From the NCBI GenBank assembly GCA_003168335.1, contig PMSM01000005.1, positions 310,001-374,000 on the forward strand: a stretch of 64,000 nucleotides of DNA, read 5' to 3'. The position numbers and the translations under genes are program-made. Positions within the stretch are counted from its first letter, which is position 1. Every line of letters starts with the position of its first letter. Under the pieces are notes generated by a model. That model was not told the DNA's origin. It was given only the letters and a program-made list of their open reading frames with translations, and ran no database searches. Positions 46,682 through 62,466 of this stretch are shown here, piece by piece. Origin of the DNA: Blastocatellia bacterium. Its GTDB lineage: Bacteria > Acidobacteriota > Blastocatellia > Pyrinomonadales > Pyrinomonadaceae.

Positions 46682-48520
46682 ATGAACGAGGCTGAGAAGA
46701 TTACCGCTGAAATGTTCTTACCTGAGATGGTCCAGCGTTATCCGGCAACGCGAGCTGTGCTCGATCTCTACGGATTGCACGGTTGTGGCGGCCCGCAGGG
46801 ACCTCGCGAACAGTTGGGCTGGTTCGCGCGTTTGCATGATGTACCAATTGAAAAGCTGCTGCGCGAATTGAACGAATCCGCATCGCAAGCACCGTCGGAC
46901 GTTCCCGAGTTCGCGCCTTCAATCGGAGACACGATCTATCGTCCGTTCTTTCTCGCGGGTATCGCGACAGTTTTGACGCTCGGTTGCATGTGGGGAGCGA
47001 TCAACCTGCTGACGATTGGACTAAAGCAAAGCTTTACGGCCGTGAATTACTCCTGGGTGCTGGCCCATGCGCATGCGATGGTCTTCGGCTTTGTCGGCTT
47101 CTTCATTATGGGTTTTGCCTATCAAGCCTTTCCAAGATTCAAGCATACGAGCCTGTGGCGACCGAAATTGGCGTTTACTGCGCTGCCGTTGATGATTGCG
47201 GGAATCTTGCTGCAGACGGTCGCGCACCTGCTGTCCCCTTCGTCTCTACAGTTGGAAATTGCGGCCGCGACAATCCAAACCATATCGGTAATCATCTTCG
47301 CGTCGACGATTGTGATGACCGCGCGCCAGGCGAAGAAACCCGAGGTATACGATCGATTTGTTTACGCAGCATTGGGATGGTTTCTGCTTGCGGCAGTAGG
47401 CAATCCGGTAGTCTTCAAGCTGTTCGAGCTGGCGGGCAGTCGCGAGCAACTGCTTTTCAATCTGGCGACCTTCAACATTCCTTATCGCGATGTGCAGTTA
47501 CTGGGAATTGCGGTTGTCATGATCCTTGGTGTGTCGCTCCGGCTCCTGCCGCATGCATACGGACTGCGCGAGCCGTCTCGCGCATGGCAAGGCTTTCTCT
47601 TCTGGGGCGTCAACGGATCGATTCTCGCCGGCGTCGTTCTCTTCATCGCGGGCATGAGCTCGGGTAATCACTGGTTGTTGATAGTCCAGTGGCTGACGAC
47701 TTTCGTCTTGCTGGCCGTGGCGATCGGGACACCACGGCAGTATCGGCTGTTTGGACCAGTGCCTGAGAACGAACGCGACCGTGGCTTGAAATTCATTCGG
47801 GCCGCTTATGTCTGGTTCATCATTGCGACGGCAATGCTGGTCTTTACGCCAATTTACAACTTCGCTATTTATATGCCGATCACGGGATCGCACGTGCCTT
47901 TCTCGCACGCGTTCTTCGGCGCGTATCGGCACGCACTCACCGTCGGGTTCATCATGATGATGATCGTGGGCGTGTCGAGCAAAGTCGTGCCCACGCTCTC
48001 TGGCGTTGATGTGCGACGCGCAAACTCGCTTTGGCCGACGTTCCTGCTATTGAACCTCGGCAACCTGACGCGAGTCTCCAGTCAGATTGCTACCGACTTT
48101 TTCCCGTCAGCATATTCGGTGATGGGTTTCTCAGGCTTTATCGAGGTCGTAGGACTGACGCTTTGGGGATATGAGCTGTTTGCAAATATGCGCGCCGGCA
48201 AGAAACTTGAAAGGGAGACTTCAGTCCACGAACAAAATGGCAACGGAAGATTTCGAATTACGCCTCAAACCAAAGTCGCAGATGTGCTCACGCATTACCC
48301 GCAGTTGCTTCAGGTCTTCCTGCGTCATGGTTTTGGACCGGTAGCCAATCCGGTGTTGCGAAAGACCATGGCGCGCGTGGTCACGATAGAGCAGGCTTGC
48401 CGACGTGAAGGCGTGGATCTGACTGAATTACTCGCTGAACTTCAAAATGTCGAGATTTCGGATCAGCCGGCGAACTCAGAACCCGTCGTTCCGATCACTC
48501 GTATCGCAACCATCCAGTGA
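46682..48520 (+). CDS. NnrS-like membrane protein flanked by DUF1858-type domains
   Basis: 612 residues. The N-terminal 70 residues (M-V-Q-R-Y-P-A-T-R-A-V-L-D-L-Y-G-L-H-G-C-G-G-P) and the C-terminal 70 (V-L-T-H-Y-P-Q-L-L-Q-V-F-L-R-H-G-F-G-P-V-A-N-P-V) both fit the DUF1858/ScdA-N fold. Between them are about 12 transmembrane helices with R-P-F-F-L-A-G and A-H-A-H-A-M-V-F-G-F-V-G-F-F-I-M-G-F, as in NnrS haem-copper proteins. NnrS relieves NO toxicity in denitrifiers. The double DUF1858 arrangement is unusual. Divergent from the PAS-LuxR gene; expression is expected under low-oxygen or NO control. Confidence 0.8.
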   Translation: MNEAEKITAEMFLPEMVQRYPATRAVLDLYGLHGCGGPQGPREQLGWFARLHDVPIEKLLRELNESASQAPSDVPEFAPSIGDTIYRPFFLAGIATVLTLGCMWGAINLLTIGLKQSFTAVNYSWVLAHAHAMVFGFVGFFIMGFAYQAFPRFKHTSLWRPKLAFTALPLMIAGILLQTVAHLLSPSSLQLEIAAATIQTISVIIFASTIVMTARQAKKPEVYDRFVYAALGWFLLAAVGNPVVFKLFELAGSREQLLFNLATFNIPYRDVQLLGIAVVMILGVSLRLLPHAYGLREPSRAWQGFLFWGVNGSILAGVVLFIAGMSSGNHWLLIVQWLTTFVLLAVAIGTPRQYRLFGPVPENERDRGLKFIRAAYVWFIIATAMLVFTPIYNFAIYMPITGSHVPFSHAFFGAYRHALTVGFIMMMIVGVSSKVVPTLSGVDVRRANSLWPTFLLLNLGNLTRVSSQIATDFFPSAYSVMGFSGFIEVVGLTLWGYELFANMRAGKKLERETSVHEQNGNGRFRITPQTKVADVLTHYPQLLQVFLRHGFGPVANPVLRKTMARVVTIEQACRREGVDLTELLAELQNVEISDQPANSEPVVPITRIATIQ

Positions 48521-48530
48521 TTTTGGAAAG

Positions 48531-49193
48531 CTAAATCAGCCCCGCGTGTTCGGCGCGGCGAATCGCTTCCAGGCGGGTGTGTGAGTCGAGCTTGCGCAGG
48601 ATGTGCTGGACATGATTGTTCACGGTACGGCGGCTGACGTGAAGTTGCGCGGCGATGCTCGGCGTTGTACCACCTTTTCCCAACAGGCGAAGAATCTCAA
48701 GTTCACGACCCGTTAACTCTGCTTCTCGTGCAGCCACACGGGTAGAAGAGATCAGTGCGACTGCTTCCTCGGGCGGGACATTCGTGTTGCTGACCACAAA
48801 GTCTCGCACCAGAATCTCCAGTCGTTTGCGCAAGTCAACCGGCCGAATGATATGGACCGCGAAGGGATTGGCTGCAGAGCCGTTCTCAGCTACCAGAACT
48901 GAGGCGTTGCACCATTGCCTGCCGGTCGCGGTATTCATGAGCAGATCGAAATTACTGATCGGGTGGCGCTTCTCAATTGCCTGACGCACTGTGCAAGCCT
49001 GAGAGCAGACCGGCCCACATTCATCAGCTCCCTCCACGATCTCTCCGCAGGGCCGGCCCATTGCCTCGCTGGCCGGAAGTGCAAACAAAGCTTCCGCTGC
49101 CTGGTTCCACGCCACAACTAAGCCCTGGCCATCGACAGCAAAGGCCGCGTCCGACGTGCTCGCAACCATTCTCTTGATGTCTTCGGATCTCAT
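48531..49193 (-). CDS. PAS-LuxR transcriptional regulator
   Basis: 220 residues from ATG 49193 (AAGGAG 6 bases upstream; a GTG at 49199 is too close to it). PAS domain (about 10-120; A-A-F-A-V-D-G-Q-G-L-V-V-A-W-N-Q-A-A-E) with a cysteine cluster C-G-P-V-C-S-Q-A-C just after the core helix, then a LuxR DNA-binding domain (L-T-G-R-E-L-E-I-L-R-L-L, V-S-R-R-T-V-N-N-H-V). The three clustered cysteines suggest a redox-, metal- or NO-sensitive switch. It faces the Rrf2 gene across a 104-base gap and probably controls the flanking NO/nitrate genes. Confidence 0.85.
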   Translation of the reverse strand: MRSEDIKRMVASTSDAAFAVDGQGLVVAWNQAAEALFALPASEAMGRPCGEIVEGADECGPVCSQACTVRQAIEKRHPISNFDLLMNTATGRQWCNASVLVAENGSAANPFAVHIIRPVDLRKRLEILVRDFVVSNTNVPPEEAVALISSTRVAAREAELTGRELEILRLLGKGGTTPSIAAQLHVSRRTVNNHVQHILRKLDSHTRLEAIRRAEHAGLI

Positions 49194-49243
49194 TTGCACT
49201 CCTTACTCGGATAAATGATGCGAAGTGACTATTGTCGGCGCTC

Positions 49244-49256
49244 TGATTAGCAATCA
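49244..49256. promoter_or_regulatory. Short dyad between divergent regulators, possible operator
   Basis: TGATT-AGC-AATCA is a perfect 5-bp dyad in the 104-base gap between the PAS-LuxR and Rrf2 genes. GATTA..ATCATCAT also occurs just before the NnrS-like start (46671-46683). It is not an FNR site (spacing differs). It may be an operator for either regulator; support is thin. Confidence 0.3.
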
Positions 49257-49297
49257 TCATACCGGACAAAAAGGTACGTTAGTTTTCTTGGCACAAA

Positions 49298-49804
49298 ATG
49301 ATCTTCTCGAAGGCCACGGGTTACGGAATAAGGGCAATGGCTTACATGGCGAGCCAGCCCGAGCACGGCTTGTTTGGGCTACAGGAGATTGCCAAGCACG
49401 AAGACATCCCACCGGCTTATCTCCGAAAGGTCCTGGGCGAGCTTCGTCGTCACCGGTTCCTGCGTTCCGTTAAGGGAATTCACGGCGGATACGAGCTGGG
49501 GCGCGCTCCTGAAGCGATAACGCTGTGGGAAGTCTTCAGTTTGCTTGAGGCCGACCCTTATATGGACATGTGCATCCTCGGTAATAAGGTTTGCGGCCCC
49601 GAAACTTCCTGCGCTTTTCATGAGGACTGGCAAAGGGTTCGGAAAGAGCTGGTTGATCTCCTCCAAAACAGGACGATTGCGGAGGCGGCAGCCGAGATCT
49701 TGAAGCCCAGGGAATTGGGGAATAGTTCGCAACCCGGGGATGAATCTGGGGGATATGACGAGGCGAGGAAGGACGAGGAACATGCGAATTGGAATTCCGC
49801 ATAG
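49298..49804 (+). CDS. Rrf2-family regulator (NsrR-like)
   Basis: 168 residues. Winged-helix N-terminus ([15 protein letters not shown]) with P-P-A-Y-L-R-K-V-L and [10 protein letters not shown]. Three cysteines, [14 protein letters not shown], are in the place where NsrR/IscR/RsrR bind an Fe-S cluster. Most likely senses NO, iron or redox state. Its 3' end overlaps narC by 23 bases, so it is the first gene of the nitrate reductase operon and probably autoregulates it. Confidence 0.9.
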   Translation: MIFSKATGYGIRAMAYMASQPEHGLFGLQEIAKHEDIPPAYLRKVLGELRRHRFLRSVKGIHGGYELGRAPEAITLWEVFSLLEADPYMDMCILGNKVCGPETSCAFHEDWQRVRKELVDLLQNRTIAEAAAEILKPRELGNSSQPGDESGGYDEARKDEEHANWNSA

Positions 49805-50656
49805 CCTCTCAAGCGCGTTGATACGAATCGCCATGATGGTGGGCGTTCTCTTCGCGATTGTTAGCGCCGCACAAGCCCAATCAGTTGCTGAGGGGCAAGC
49901 CCTGTTCGGGAGCAAGTGTTATAGCTGTCACAACATTGGCAGCGGCGACAAGCAGGGTCCGGATCTTAAAGGCGTCACTACGCGTCGAACAAAAGACTGG
50001 CTACACGAATTCATCAACGGGCCGGCGACCGCCAACTCGAAAGGCGATCCTGTCGCGACTCAACTATTCAAGAAGTTCTCTCCCACGGTGATGCCGGATC
50101 AGGCGCTGACGCCGGATCAGATTGATTCCATCCTCGCGATGATTACTGACCTGACAAACAAGAATCAAGTCTACGTGCCGGCGGGCGCGAAGTTGAGCAG
50201 GGCGATCGTTCCTGTAGATGTAAACGGTGGCTGGCAATTTTTCACCGGAAGGGCGCGGCTACAGAACGGGGGGACGGCCTGCATCTCCTGCCATTCGATC
50301 AAAGGGGTAGGGATGTTTGGTGGCGGCACGCTGGGGCCTGACCTGACGGGAGTGAACATCAAGTATCGCGATCCCGAATTGATCTCAATTCTTCAGAATC
50401 CAAATTTCCCGACGATGTCGACAGTGTTTGGCACGCACCATCTAAACGACGAAGAGATCGTCCAACTATTCGCTCTCTTTCAAAGCGCAAGACTAGCGAA
50501 TCCGATGCCGCCGAACCAGGCGGGGATCACGACCTTGGATCCCAGGTTCTTTGTGATTGGCGTCGCGTCGATGTTGCTCGTGCTGGCGCTGCTGAATCTG
50601 GCCTGGAGAAATCGTCTACGTGGCGTGCGCGAAGAACTGGTGAGGAGGGCAACGCA

Positions 50657-50660
<4 letters not shown>
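49782..50660 (+). CDS. narC: Di-haem cytochrome c, NarC-like
   Basis: 292 residues from ATG 49782 (GAGGAAC upstream), inside the 3' end of the Rrf2 gene. Signal peptide (about 13-33, ending A-A-Q-A-Q). Two haem-binding sites, C-Y-S-C-H (residue about 47) and C-I-S-C-H (about 165), in two class I cytochrome c domains, then a C-terminal transmembrane helix (about 255-277). In Thermus, narC lies first in the nitrate reductase operon and encodes a di-haem cytochrome c that attaches to the NarGHI complex. Same position and haem count here. Its stop overlaps the GTG start of narG. Confidence 0.88.
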
Positions 50661-54328
<3,668 letters not shown>

Positions 54329-54374
54329 GGATGAAGTGCGCGCATGAAGAACGCTGACGACTAAGGACAAATCA

Positions 54375-55868
<1,494 letters not shown>

Positions 55869-55910
55869 GAAAGACAGGAAGCAGAAGGCAGGAAGACGTG
55901 AAGCCCTGAA

Positions 55911-56023
55911 GACCAATGAGCGCCGAAGGCGCGGAATGTGTTAGTCAGGGGGCAAGCGAGCGAGCGAAGCGAGCGTCGCCCCTGGTAGACGTACCCCAAA
56001 TGAACCAGAGCCCTGAAGGGGCA
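55911..56023. repeat. REP-like palindrome cluster in the narH-narJ gap
   Basis: Three hairpins in a row: GCGCC-GAA-GGCGC (55920-55932, perfect); CAGGGG (55946-55951) with CCCCTG (55979-55984) around a GCGAGC-rich loop; and GCCC with GGGC around TGAA (56010-56022). The frame of narJ can be read back through it, but the resulting Ala/Gly/Arg-rich text is not protein-like. Probably a dispersed intergenic repeat that may attenuate or stabilise the mRNA. Confidence 0.6.
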
Positions 56024-56062
56024 ACAGAAAAACCGATGACCGAAGCAATCGAAAGGATAGCC

Positions 56063-56656
56063 ATGAAATCGATCTACGGGAGTCTCGCTGACTTACTCGA
56101 CTACCCTGGCGCGAATTGGTGCTCGTTAGTCGAATCGTGCGGTGATCTCGCTGCCCACGAAAAACCCGAAAGCTCCGACGCTTTCACTAACTTCCGCAAA
56201 GGCGTCGTAACGCTTTCGCTTTCTGAACTTCAGGAGGTCTACACGCGCACTTTTGATCTGAGCCCCGTATGCGCGCTCGACATTGGCTATCACCTGTTTG
56301 GCGAAAACTATAAACGCGGTGTTTTTCTGGCAAATCTTCGTGAGACTGAAGCGCCATTCGATTTAGGCCAGGAGCATCAACTGCCGGATTACCTGCCGGT
56401 GTTGTTGCGCCTGTTGACTAAGCTCGATGACGAAGAACTGCGGAGCGCGTTAATTGTGGACTGCATGATTCCGGCGCTGGAAAAGATGTTGAAAACGTTG
56501 AGCGAAGGCGAGAACCCATACAGACATCTGATCGCCGCAGTCAATACCAAACTGAAGTCAGAGGCTGGCGCTTATCCAGCAACTATTCAGCGGGCGCATT
56601 TACCGATTCTTCAAGCGGCTGCGTTCAGCGCTGAAACGAATACTGATCTTTTTTGA
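56063..56656 (+). CDS. narJ: Nitrate reductase maturation chaperone
   Basis: 197 residues from ATG 56063 (GAAAGGA upstream); earlier in-frame ATGs at 55916, 56000 and 56036 run through or close to the repeat. An all-helical TorD/NarJ protein with L-A-D-L-L-D-Y-P-G, Y-T-R-T-F-D-L-S-P-V-C-A-L, a variant of the family Y-(V/T)-x-T-F-D motif, and P-D-Y-L-P-V-L-L-R-L-L. Inserts the Mo cofactor into NarG before membrane docking; not part of the final complex. Confidence 0.9.
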   Translation: MKSIYGSLADLLDYPGANWCSLVESCGDLAAHEKPESSDAFTNFRKGVVTLSLSELQEVYTRTFDLSPVCALDIGYHLFGENYKRGVFLANLRETEAPFDLGQEHQLPDYLPVLLRLLTKLDDEELRSALIVDCMIPALEKMLKTLSEGENPYRHLIAAVNTKLKSEAGAYPATIQRAHLPILQAAAFSAETNTDLF

Positions 56657-56666
56657 GGTCATGATT

Positions 56667-57440
56667 ATGCTCGACAATCTCTTTTACATCATCCTTCCCT
56701 ATGCGGCCGTAACACTCGCTATCGTGATCACAGTGCAGCGTTATCTCAAACGCGGCTTTACATACTCCAGCCTGTCGTCACAGTTTCTCGAAAGCGATGA
56801 ACTCTTCTACGGTTCAGTCCCGTGGCACATCGGCATCCTCGTAGTTCTTCTGGGCCACGTCATTGGCTTTGCGATTCCACGGCAAGTGCTCTGGTTCAAT
56901 GGAGTGCCGGCGCGTCTCTACATTCTTGAGACGACGGGGCTCTTGTTTGGTCTCCTGGCCCTGGTCGGAATTGTCAGTCTGATTGTTCGACGTTTCACTT
57001 CCGCTCGGATTCGCGCGGTCACATCGTGGATGGACGTGGTCGTGCTGCTCGTGTTGTTGGTTCAGGTAATCCTGGGCGTCTACACCGCACTATTTTATCG
57101 CTGGGGCTCGTCGTGGTATGCCACATCGGCAGTGCCGTATCTGCGTTCGTTGTTCACCCTGCAACCAGATTTGAAAATGATCGCGCCGCTGCCGATGGCG
57201 GTAAAGGCACACATTCTTAACGCCTTCATCTTCCTGGCGATCTTCCCGTTCTCGCGTCTGGTCCACATGCTGGTGGTTCCCATTCACTACTTGTGGCGTC
57301 CCTATCAACTTGTGATCTGGAATGGGGACCGGCGCAAGATTATCGGACAGGCACCGCGGCCCAGGCCGAAAACTGTTGAGGCGACAGTCCCGGTAACGGG
57401 TGACACGGTGGCGGCCAGCCGGCCAGTGGTTACGGGATGA
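56667..57440 (+). CDS. narI: Respiratory nitrate reductase, cytochrome b subunit
   Basis: 257 residues from ATG 56667, with GAGG 8 bases upstream (ATG 56661 is too near). Five transmembrane helices. Haem-ligand histidines in P-W-H-I-G-I-L, L-L-G-H-V-I-G, K-A-H-I-L-N-A and L-V-H-M-L-V-V-P-I. Takes electrons from menaquinol (or the NarC/ACIII branch) to NarH. A Pro/Thr/Val-rich tail of about 30 residues follows. actA starts 4 bases after the stop. Confidence 0.96.
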   Translation: MLDNLFYIILPYAAVTLAIVITVQRYLKRGFTYSSLSSQFLESDELFYGSVPWHIGILVVLLGHVIGFAIPRQVLWFNGVPARLYILETTGLLFGLLALVGIVSLIVRRFTSARIRAVTSWMDVVVLLVLLVQVILGVYTALFYRWGSSWYATSAVPYLRSLFTLQPDLKMIAPLPMAVKAHILNAFIFLAIFPFSRLVHMLVVPIHYLWRPYQLVIWNGDRRKIIGQAPRPRPKTVEATVPVTGDTVAASRPVVTG

Positions 57441-57444
57441 AACG

Positions 57445-58032
57445 ATGAGTTTGCGCACGGCACAAATCATTTCGTTACTGGTCACGCTGATCGGCGTGGC
57501 CGTCGTCTGGCAAGGCTCGAATTTTCGCGGCCTGGGAAATCAGCAGGGCTATCAACCAGCACAGCCGATTAACTTTTCGCACAAGGTTCACGCGGGCGAT
57601 AACCAGATTCAGTGTTTGTACTGTCACTCGTCAGCGGACAAGTCGAATGTGGCCGGCATCCCCGCCGCGAGTACCTGCATGAATTGCCACACGAAGATAC
57701 TGAAAGACTCGCCGGAGATACAAAAGATCGTGGCGGCGTTGGCGCAGAACAAACCTGTCGAATGGGTGAAAGTAAATGATCTCCCCGACCACGTCGCCTT
57801 CAATCATAGTCGTCATGTCACGGCTGGAGTGAAGTGCCAGCTCTGTCATGGTCCGGTGGAAACGATGGATCGGGTTGAGCAATTCGACGCGCTATCGATG
57901 GGTTTTTGCGTTGCCTGTCATCGCACGCACCGCGAAGTGACGCTGGATGAAAACGGGCGACCGACTGTCACCAAGGAAGCTACTCCTAAGAGACTAATGG
58001 CGTCGACGGATTGCTCTGTGTGCCATCACTGA
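57445..58032 (+). CDS. actA: Alternative complex III penta-haem cytochrome c (ActA)
   Basis: 195 residues from ATG 57445. Signal/anchor helix (about 6-24). Five C-x-x-C-H sites: C-L-Y-C-H, C-M-N-C-H, C-Q-L-C-H, C-V-A-C-H and C-S-V-C-H at the very end. H-K-V-H and H-S-R-H supply sixth ligands. ActA is the periplasmic electron outlet of alternative complex III. Only 4 bases separate it from narI, so it is almost certainly on the nar transcript. Confidence 0.93.
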   Translation: MSLRTAQIISLLVTLIGVAVVWQGSNFRGLGNQQGYQPAQPINFSHKVHAGDNQIQCLYCHSSADKSNVAGIPAASTCMNCHTKILKDSPEIQKIVAALAQNKPVEWVKVNDLPDHVAFNHSRHVTAGVKCQLCHGPVETMDRVEQFDALSMGFCVACHRTHREVTLDENGRPTVTKEATPKRLMASTDCSVCHH

Positions 58033-58054
58033 GAACGATGAAGAGTAATGAGTG

Positions 58055-61003
58055 ATGAGTAACGGACAGAAACTTTGGCAGATATTTCGGGAGCAGGACG
58101 GCAAGCCGGTTGATCTGTCGGCAAAGAGCCCCGTTGCCGGAGTGTCGCGACGCACATTTCTTGAGGTGCTGGGCTATTCGACAGCCGCGCTGACGCTGAG
58201 TGGTTGTCGCGCGCCTCAGCAGAAGATCATTCCGTATCTCAAGCAGCCGGTCGAATTTACTCCCGGAGTATCGAGTTGGTTTGCTTCCGTTTGTGGCGGC
58301 TGCAGCGCATCGTGTGGCGTGCTCGTGAAAGTGCGTGATGGCCGGCCGATCAAGCTAGAAGGCAATCCTGATCATCCACTCTCCAGCGGCGGTCTATGCG
58401 CGTTGGCCCACGGCATGGTCTTCGGTCTGTACGACCCTGAACGCCTGCGGCAACCGTTGATCGGATCGCGGCCCGCAACATGGGAACAGATCGACCAAGA
58501 GATTACTCAGAAGCTGGCGGCAATCAAACAGTCTGGCGGCAAGGTGCGTCTGCTGACCGGGCCAACTACCGGGCCAACATCGCTCGAGACAATCCAGAAA
58601 TTCCTGTCCCAGTTCAGCGACGCCAAACACATTACTTACCAGCCGGTTTCAACGGACGCGATTCGACAGGCGCATCTGCGCTCGCATGGCACGAACGCCA
58701 TTCCTTCTTATCGATTCGACAAAGCGCGTCTGGTTATCAGCTTTAGCGCAGACTTTCTGGGGACATGGATTTCGCCCGTGCAGTTCACGCGTGGTTATGC
58801 AAAGGCACGCAGTCTGCAGAACGGCGAGCGCGAGATGTTGAGGCATGTGCAGTTTGAATCGCGCATGTCTTTAACCGGCAGTAACGCCGACACGCGCGTC
58901 AAAGTTTCACCTGCGGAAGAAACGCAAGCGCTGATCTATCTGGCCAAGCTTGTGGCGACGTCGAACGAGGCGAATGGGGCGGGCGGCACATCCGCGTTGC
59001 CGGTAGCTGAGCAACTAGCAACGTTCGAGCCCGCGCGGTTGAATCAAAAGACACGTACCGCAGTCGAGCGAATAGCCAAAGACCTGATGAAACCTCAGGG
59101 CGACGGGCTCATTGTCAGCGGCTCCGCCGACGCGGACGTGCAATACCTCGTGAACTTCATCAACTCAGCGGCGGGCAATTATGGTAACACCGTTGACCTG
59201 GCCGCATCTTCTGCAAGTAACCACAGCAGCGATCAGGACATCGTCGAACTCGTGCGCCAGATGAACGCGGGAGAGATCGCGGCGTTGATAGTGTCTGGGG
59301 TGAATCCGGCCTACGACTATTTCGACAGCCAGTCGTTCATCCACGGCACGCAGAAGGTGCCGCTGAAGGTTTCGCTCAATTCCACTCTCGACGAAACATC
59401 CTCCCTCGCAGACTATGTTTGTCCGCAAAGTCACTTCCTCGAAGCGTGGGACGACGTCGAACCAGCACGCGGCACTTTCAGCGTGAACCAGCCAACCATC
59501 GCGCCGCTGTTTCAGACGCGAGCCTTTCAGGAGAGTCTGCTGCGTTGGGGCGGTGACGGTCGGACTTTCTACGAGGTGCTCAGACAGTCGTGGCGCGAAA
59601 AGCTTTTCCCACGGCAAAAGCAGTACACGAACTTTGATGAGTTCTGGGATCAAACGCTACAGAAAGGTGTATTCACGCCAGAGTCATCGGCAATCGATAC
59701 GCCGGCGTTCAAATCAGATGGCCTTGAGCAAACGATCGCCCGACTAATCTCGATCTCGGGCGACACGCCGGACGGGTTAGGGCTGGTGCTTTATCAGAAA
59801 GTTTCGCTCCGCGACGGGCAATATGCCAACAACCCGTGGCTGCAAGAGCTGCCCGATCCCATCACCAAGATCACCTGGGACAATTATGCGAGCGTCTCGC
59901 CGCGTTATGCCGCAACGACTGGTTTAGAAGAGGGTCGCGTCGTTCGCATTTCAAAAGGACCGGCCTGGATTGAGGTGCCAGTACACATTCAGCCAGGTCA
60001 GCATGACGACGTGGTGGCGATCGCGCTTGGTTACGGACGGACGAAGGCGGGTAAGGCCGGCAACAACGTCGGCGCCAACGCTTATGCCTTCGTAGCTTTC
60101 ACTGAAGGGACTTTTCGCTACCAAACTGCGGGAATCAAACTCGAAAAGACCTCGAACAGAATCGAGTTTGCCCAAAGTCAGACCAAGGACTCGATGGAGG
60201 ATCGTCCGCTGGTCCGGGAACTCGCGCTTGCCGATTACACCAAGGGCAAAGGCGAAACTGAAGAGGAGTATGGCAGTTTGTGGTCGCCGCACGACTATCC
60301 CGAGCACAAATGGGGCATGGCCGTTGACCTCAGCGCCTGTGTTGGCTGCGCGGCCTGTGTTGTGAGCTGTCAGGCCGAGAACAACGTGCCGGTCGTCGGC
60401 AAAGATGAAGTGCGCCGGCGTCGCGAAATGCATTGGATCAGAATCGATCGCTACTTTGAAGGCGACCGTGAAGATCCAAAAGTCTTCTACCAGCCCGTGA
60501 TGTGCCAACAGTGTGACAACGCGTCGTGCGAAAGCGTGTGTCCGGTGCTGGCTACGGTGCACAGCAGCGAGGGCCTGAATATGCAGGTCTACAACCGCTG
60601 CGTCGGCACGCGCTATTGCGAGAACAACTGTCCGTACAAGGTGCGGCGATTCAACTGGTTTGAATACCCGCACAGCGATCCAATCGCCAATCTGGCGCTC
60701 AATCCCGATGTGACTGTGCGCAGTCGCGGCGTGATGGAGAAATGTACTTTCTGCGTGCAGCGCATTGAAGAAGTGAAGATTCGCGCGCGCAACGAAGGCC
60801 GCGCGATTAATGACAACGAAATTCAGCCGGCCTGTCAGCAGAGCTGTCCAGCGAACGCAATCATCTTTGGCGATTTGACTGATGTGAAGAGCCGCGTGGC
60901 TCAACTAAAAAAGAGCGGGCGCAATTACACGTTGCTGGATGAACTGAATGAGCGCCCGCCAACGAGCTATCTGGCAAAGGTGCGCAACAGCGAGGAGGTT
61001 TGA
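58055..61003 (+). CDS. actB: Alternative complex III molybdopterin-like/Fe-S subunit (ActB)
   Basis: 982 residues. Twin-arginine-like [10 protein letters not shown] and a hydrophobic segment ending L-S-G-C (residues about 30-53), so exported and possibly lipid-anchored. The N-terminal two-thirds resemble molybdopterin oxidoreductases (C-G-G-C-S-A-S-C-G near 90), though ACIII ActB is known to lack Mo cofactor. The C-terminal 250 residues carry Fe-S clusters: [31 protein letters not shown] and C-T-F-C-V. Central electron relay of the complex. Confidence 0.95.
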   Translation: MSNGQKLWQIFREQDGKPVDLSAKSPVAGVSRRTFLEVLGYSTAALTLSGCRAPQQKIIPYLKQPVEFTPGVSSWFASVCGGCSASCGVLVKVRDGRPIKLEGNPDHPLSSGGLCALAHGMVFGLYDPERLRQPLIGSRPATWEQIDQEITQKLAAIKQSGGKVRLLTGPTTGPTSLETIQKFLSQFSDAKHITYQPVSTDAIRQAHLRSHGTNAIPSYRFDKARLVISFSADFLGTWISPVQFTRGYAKARSLQNGEREMLRHVQFESRMSLTGSNADTRVKVSPAEETQALIYLAKLVATSNEANGAGGTSALPVAEQLATFEPARLNQKTRTAVERIAKDLMKPQGDGLIVSGSADADVQYLVNFINSAAGNYGNTVDLAASSASNHSSDQDIVELVRQMNAGEIAALIVSGVNPAYDYFDSQSFIHGTQKVPLKVSLNSTLDETSSLADYVCPQSHFLEAWDDVEPARGTFSVNQPTIAPLFQTRAFQESLLRWGGDGRTFYEVLRQSWREKLFPRQKQYTNFDEFWDQTLQKGVFTPESSAIDTPAFKSDGLEQTIARLISISGDTPDGLGLVLYQKVSLRDGQYANNPWLQELPDPITKITWDNYASVSPRYAATTGLEEGRVVRISKGPAWIEVPVHIQPGQHDDVVAIALGYGRTKAGKAGNNVGANAYAFVAFTEGTFRYQTAGIKLEKTSNRIEFAQSQTKDSMEDRPLVRELALADYTKGKGETEEEYGSLWSPHDYPEHKWGMAVDLSACVGCAACVVSCQAENNVPVVGKDEVRRRREMHWIRIDRYFEGDREDPKVFYQPVMCQQCDNASCESVCPVLATVHSSEGLNMQVYNRCVGTRYCENNCPYKVRRFNWFEYPHSDPIANLALNPDVTVRSRGVMEKCTFCVQRIEEVKIRARNEGRAINDNEIQPACQQSCPANAIIFGDLTDVKSRVAQLKKSGRNYTLLDELNERPPTSYLAKVRNSEEV

Positions 61004-61035
61004 GAGGGGCACTCTAAAAACCTCGAGATAAGAAC

Positions 61036-62452
<1,417 letters not shown>

Positions 62453-62466
<14 letters not shown>

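Noticed and set aside
49244-49256. FNR/CRP-type binding site
   Set aside because: The dyad TGATT-N3-AATCA does not match TTGAT-N4-ATCAA spacing; kept only as a low-confidence operator.
55916-56062. NarJ with a 49-residue N-terminal extension
   Set aside because: The extension is translated hairpin repeat, not protein-like; NarJ homology begins at ATG 56063.
59951-60904. Minus-strand 317-codon frame opposite actB
   Set aside because: His/Ala-rich shadow of the Fe-S part of actB, whose plus-strand cysteine motifs are unambiguous.
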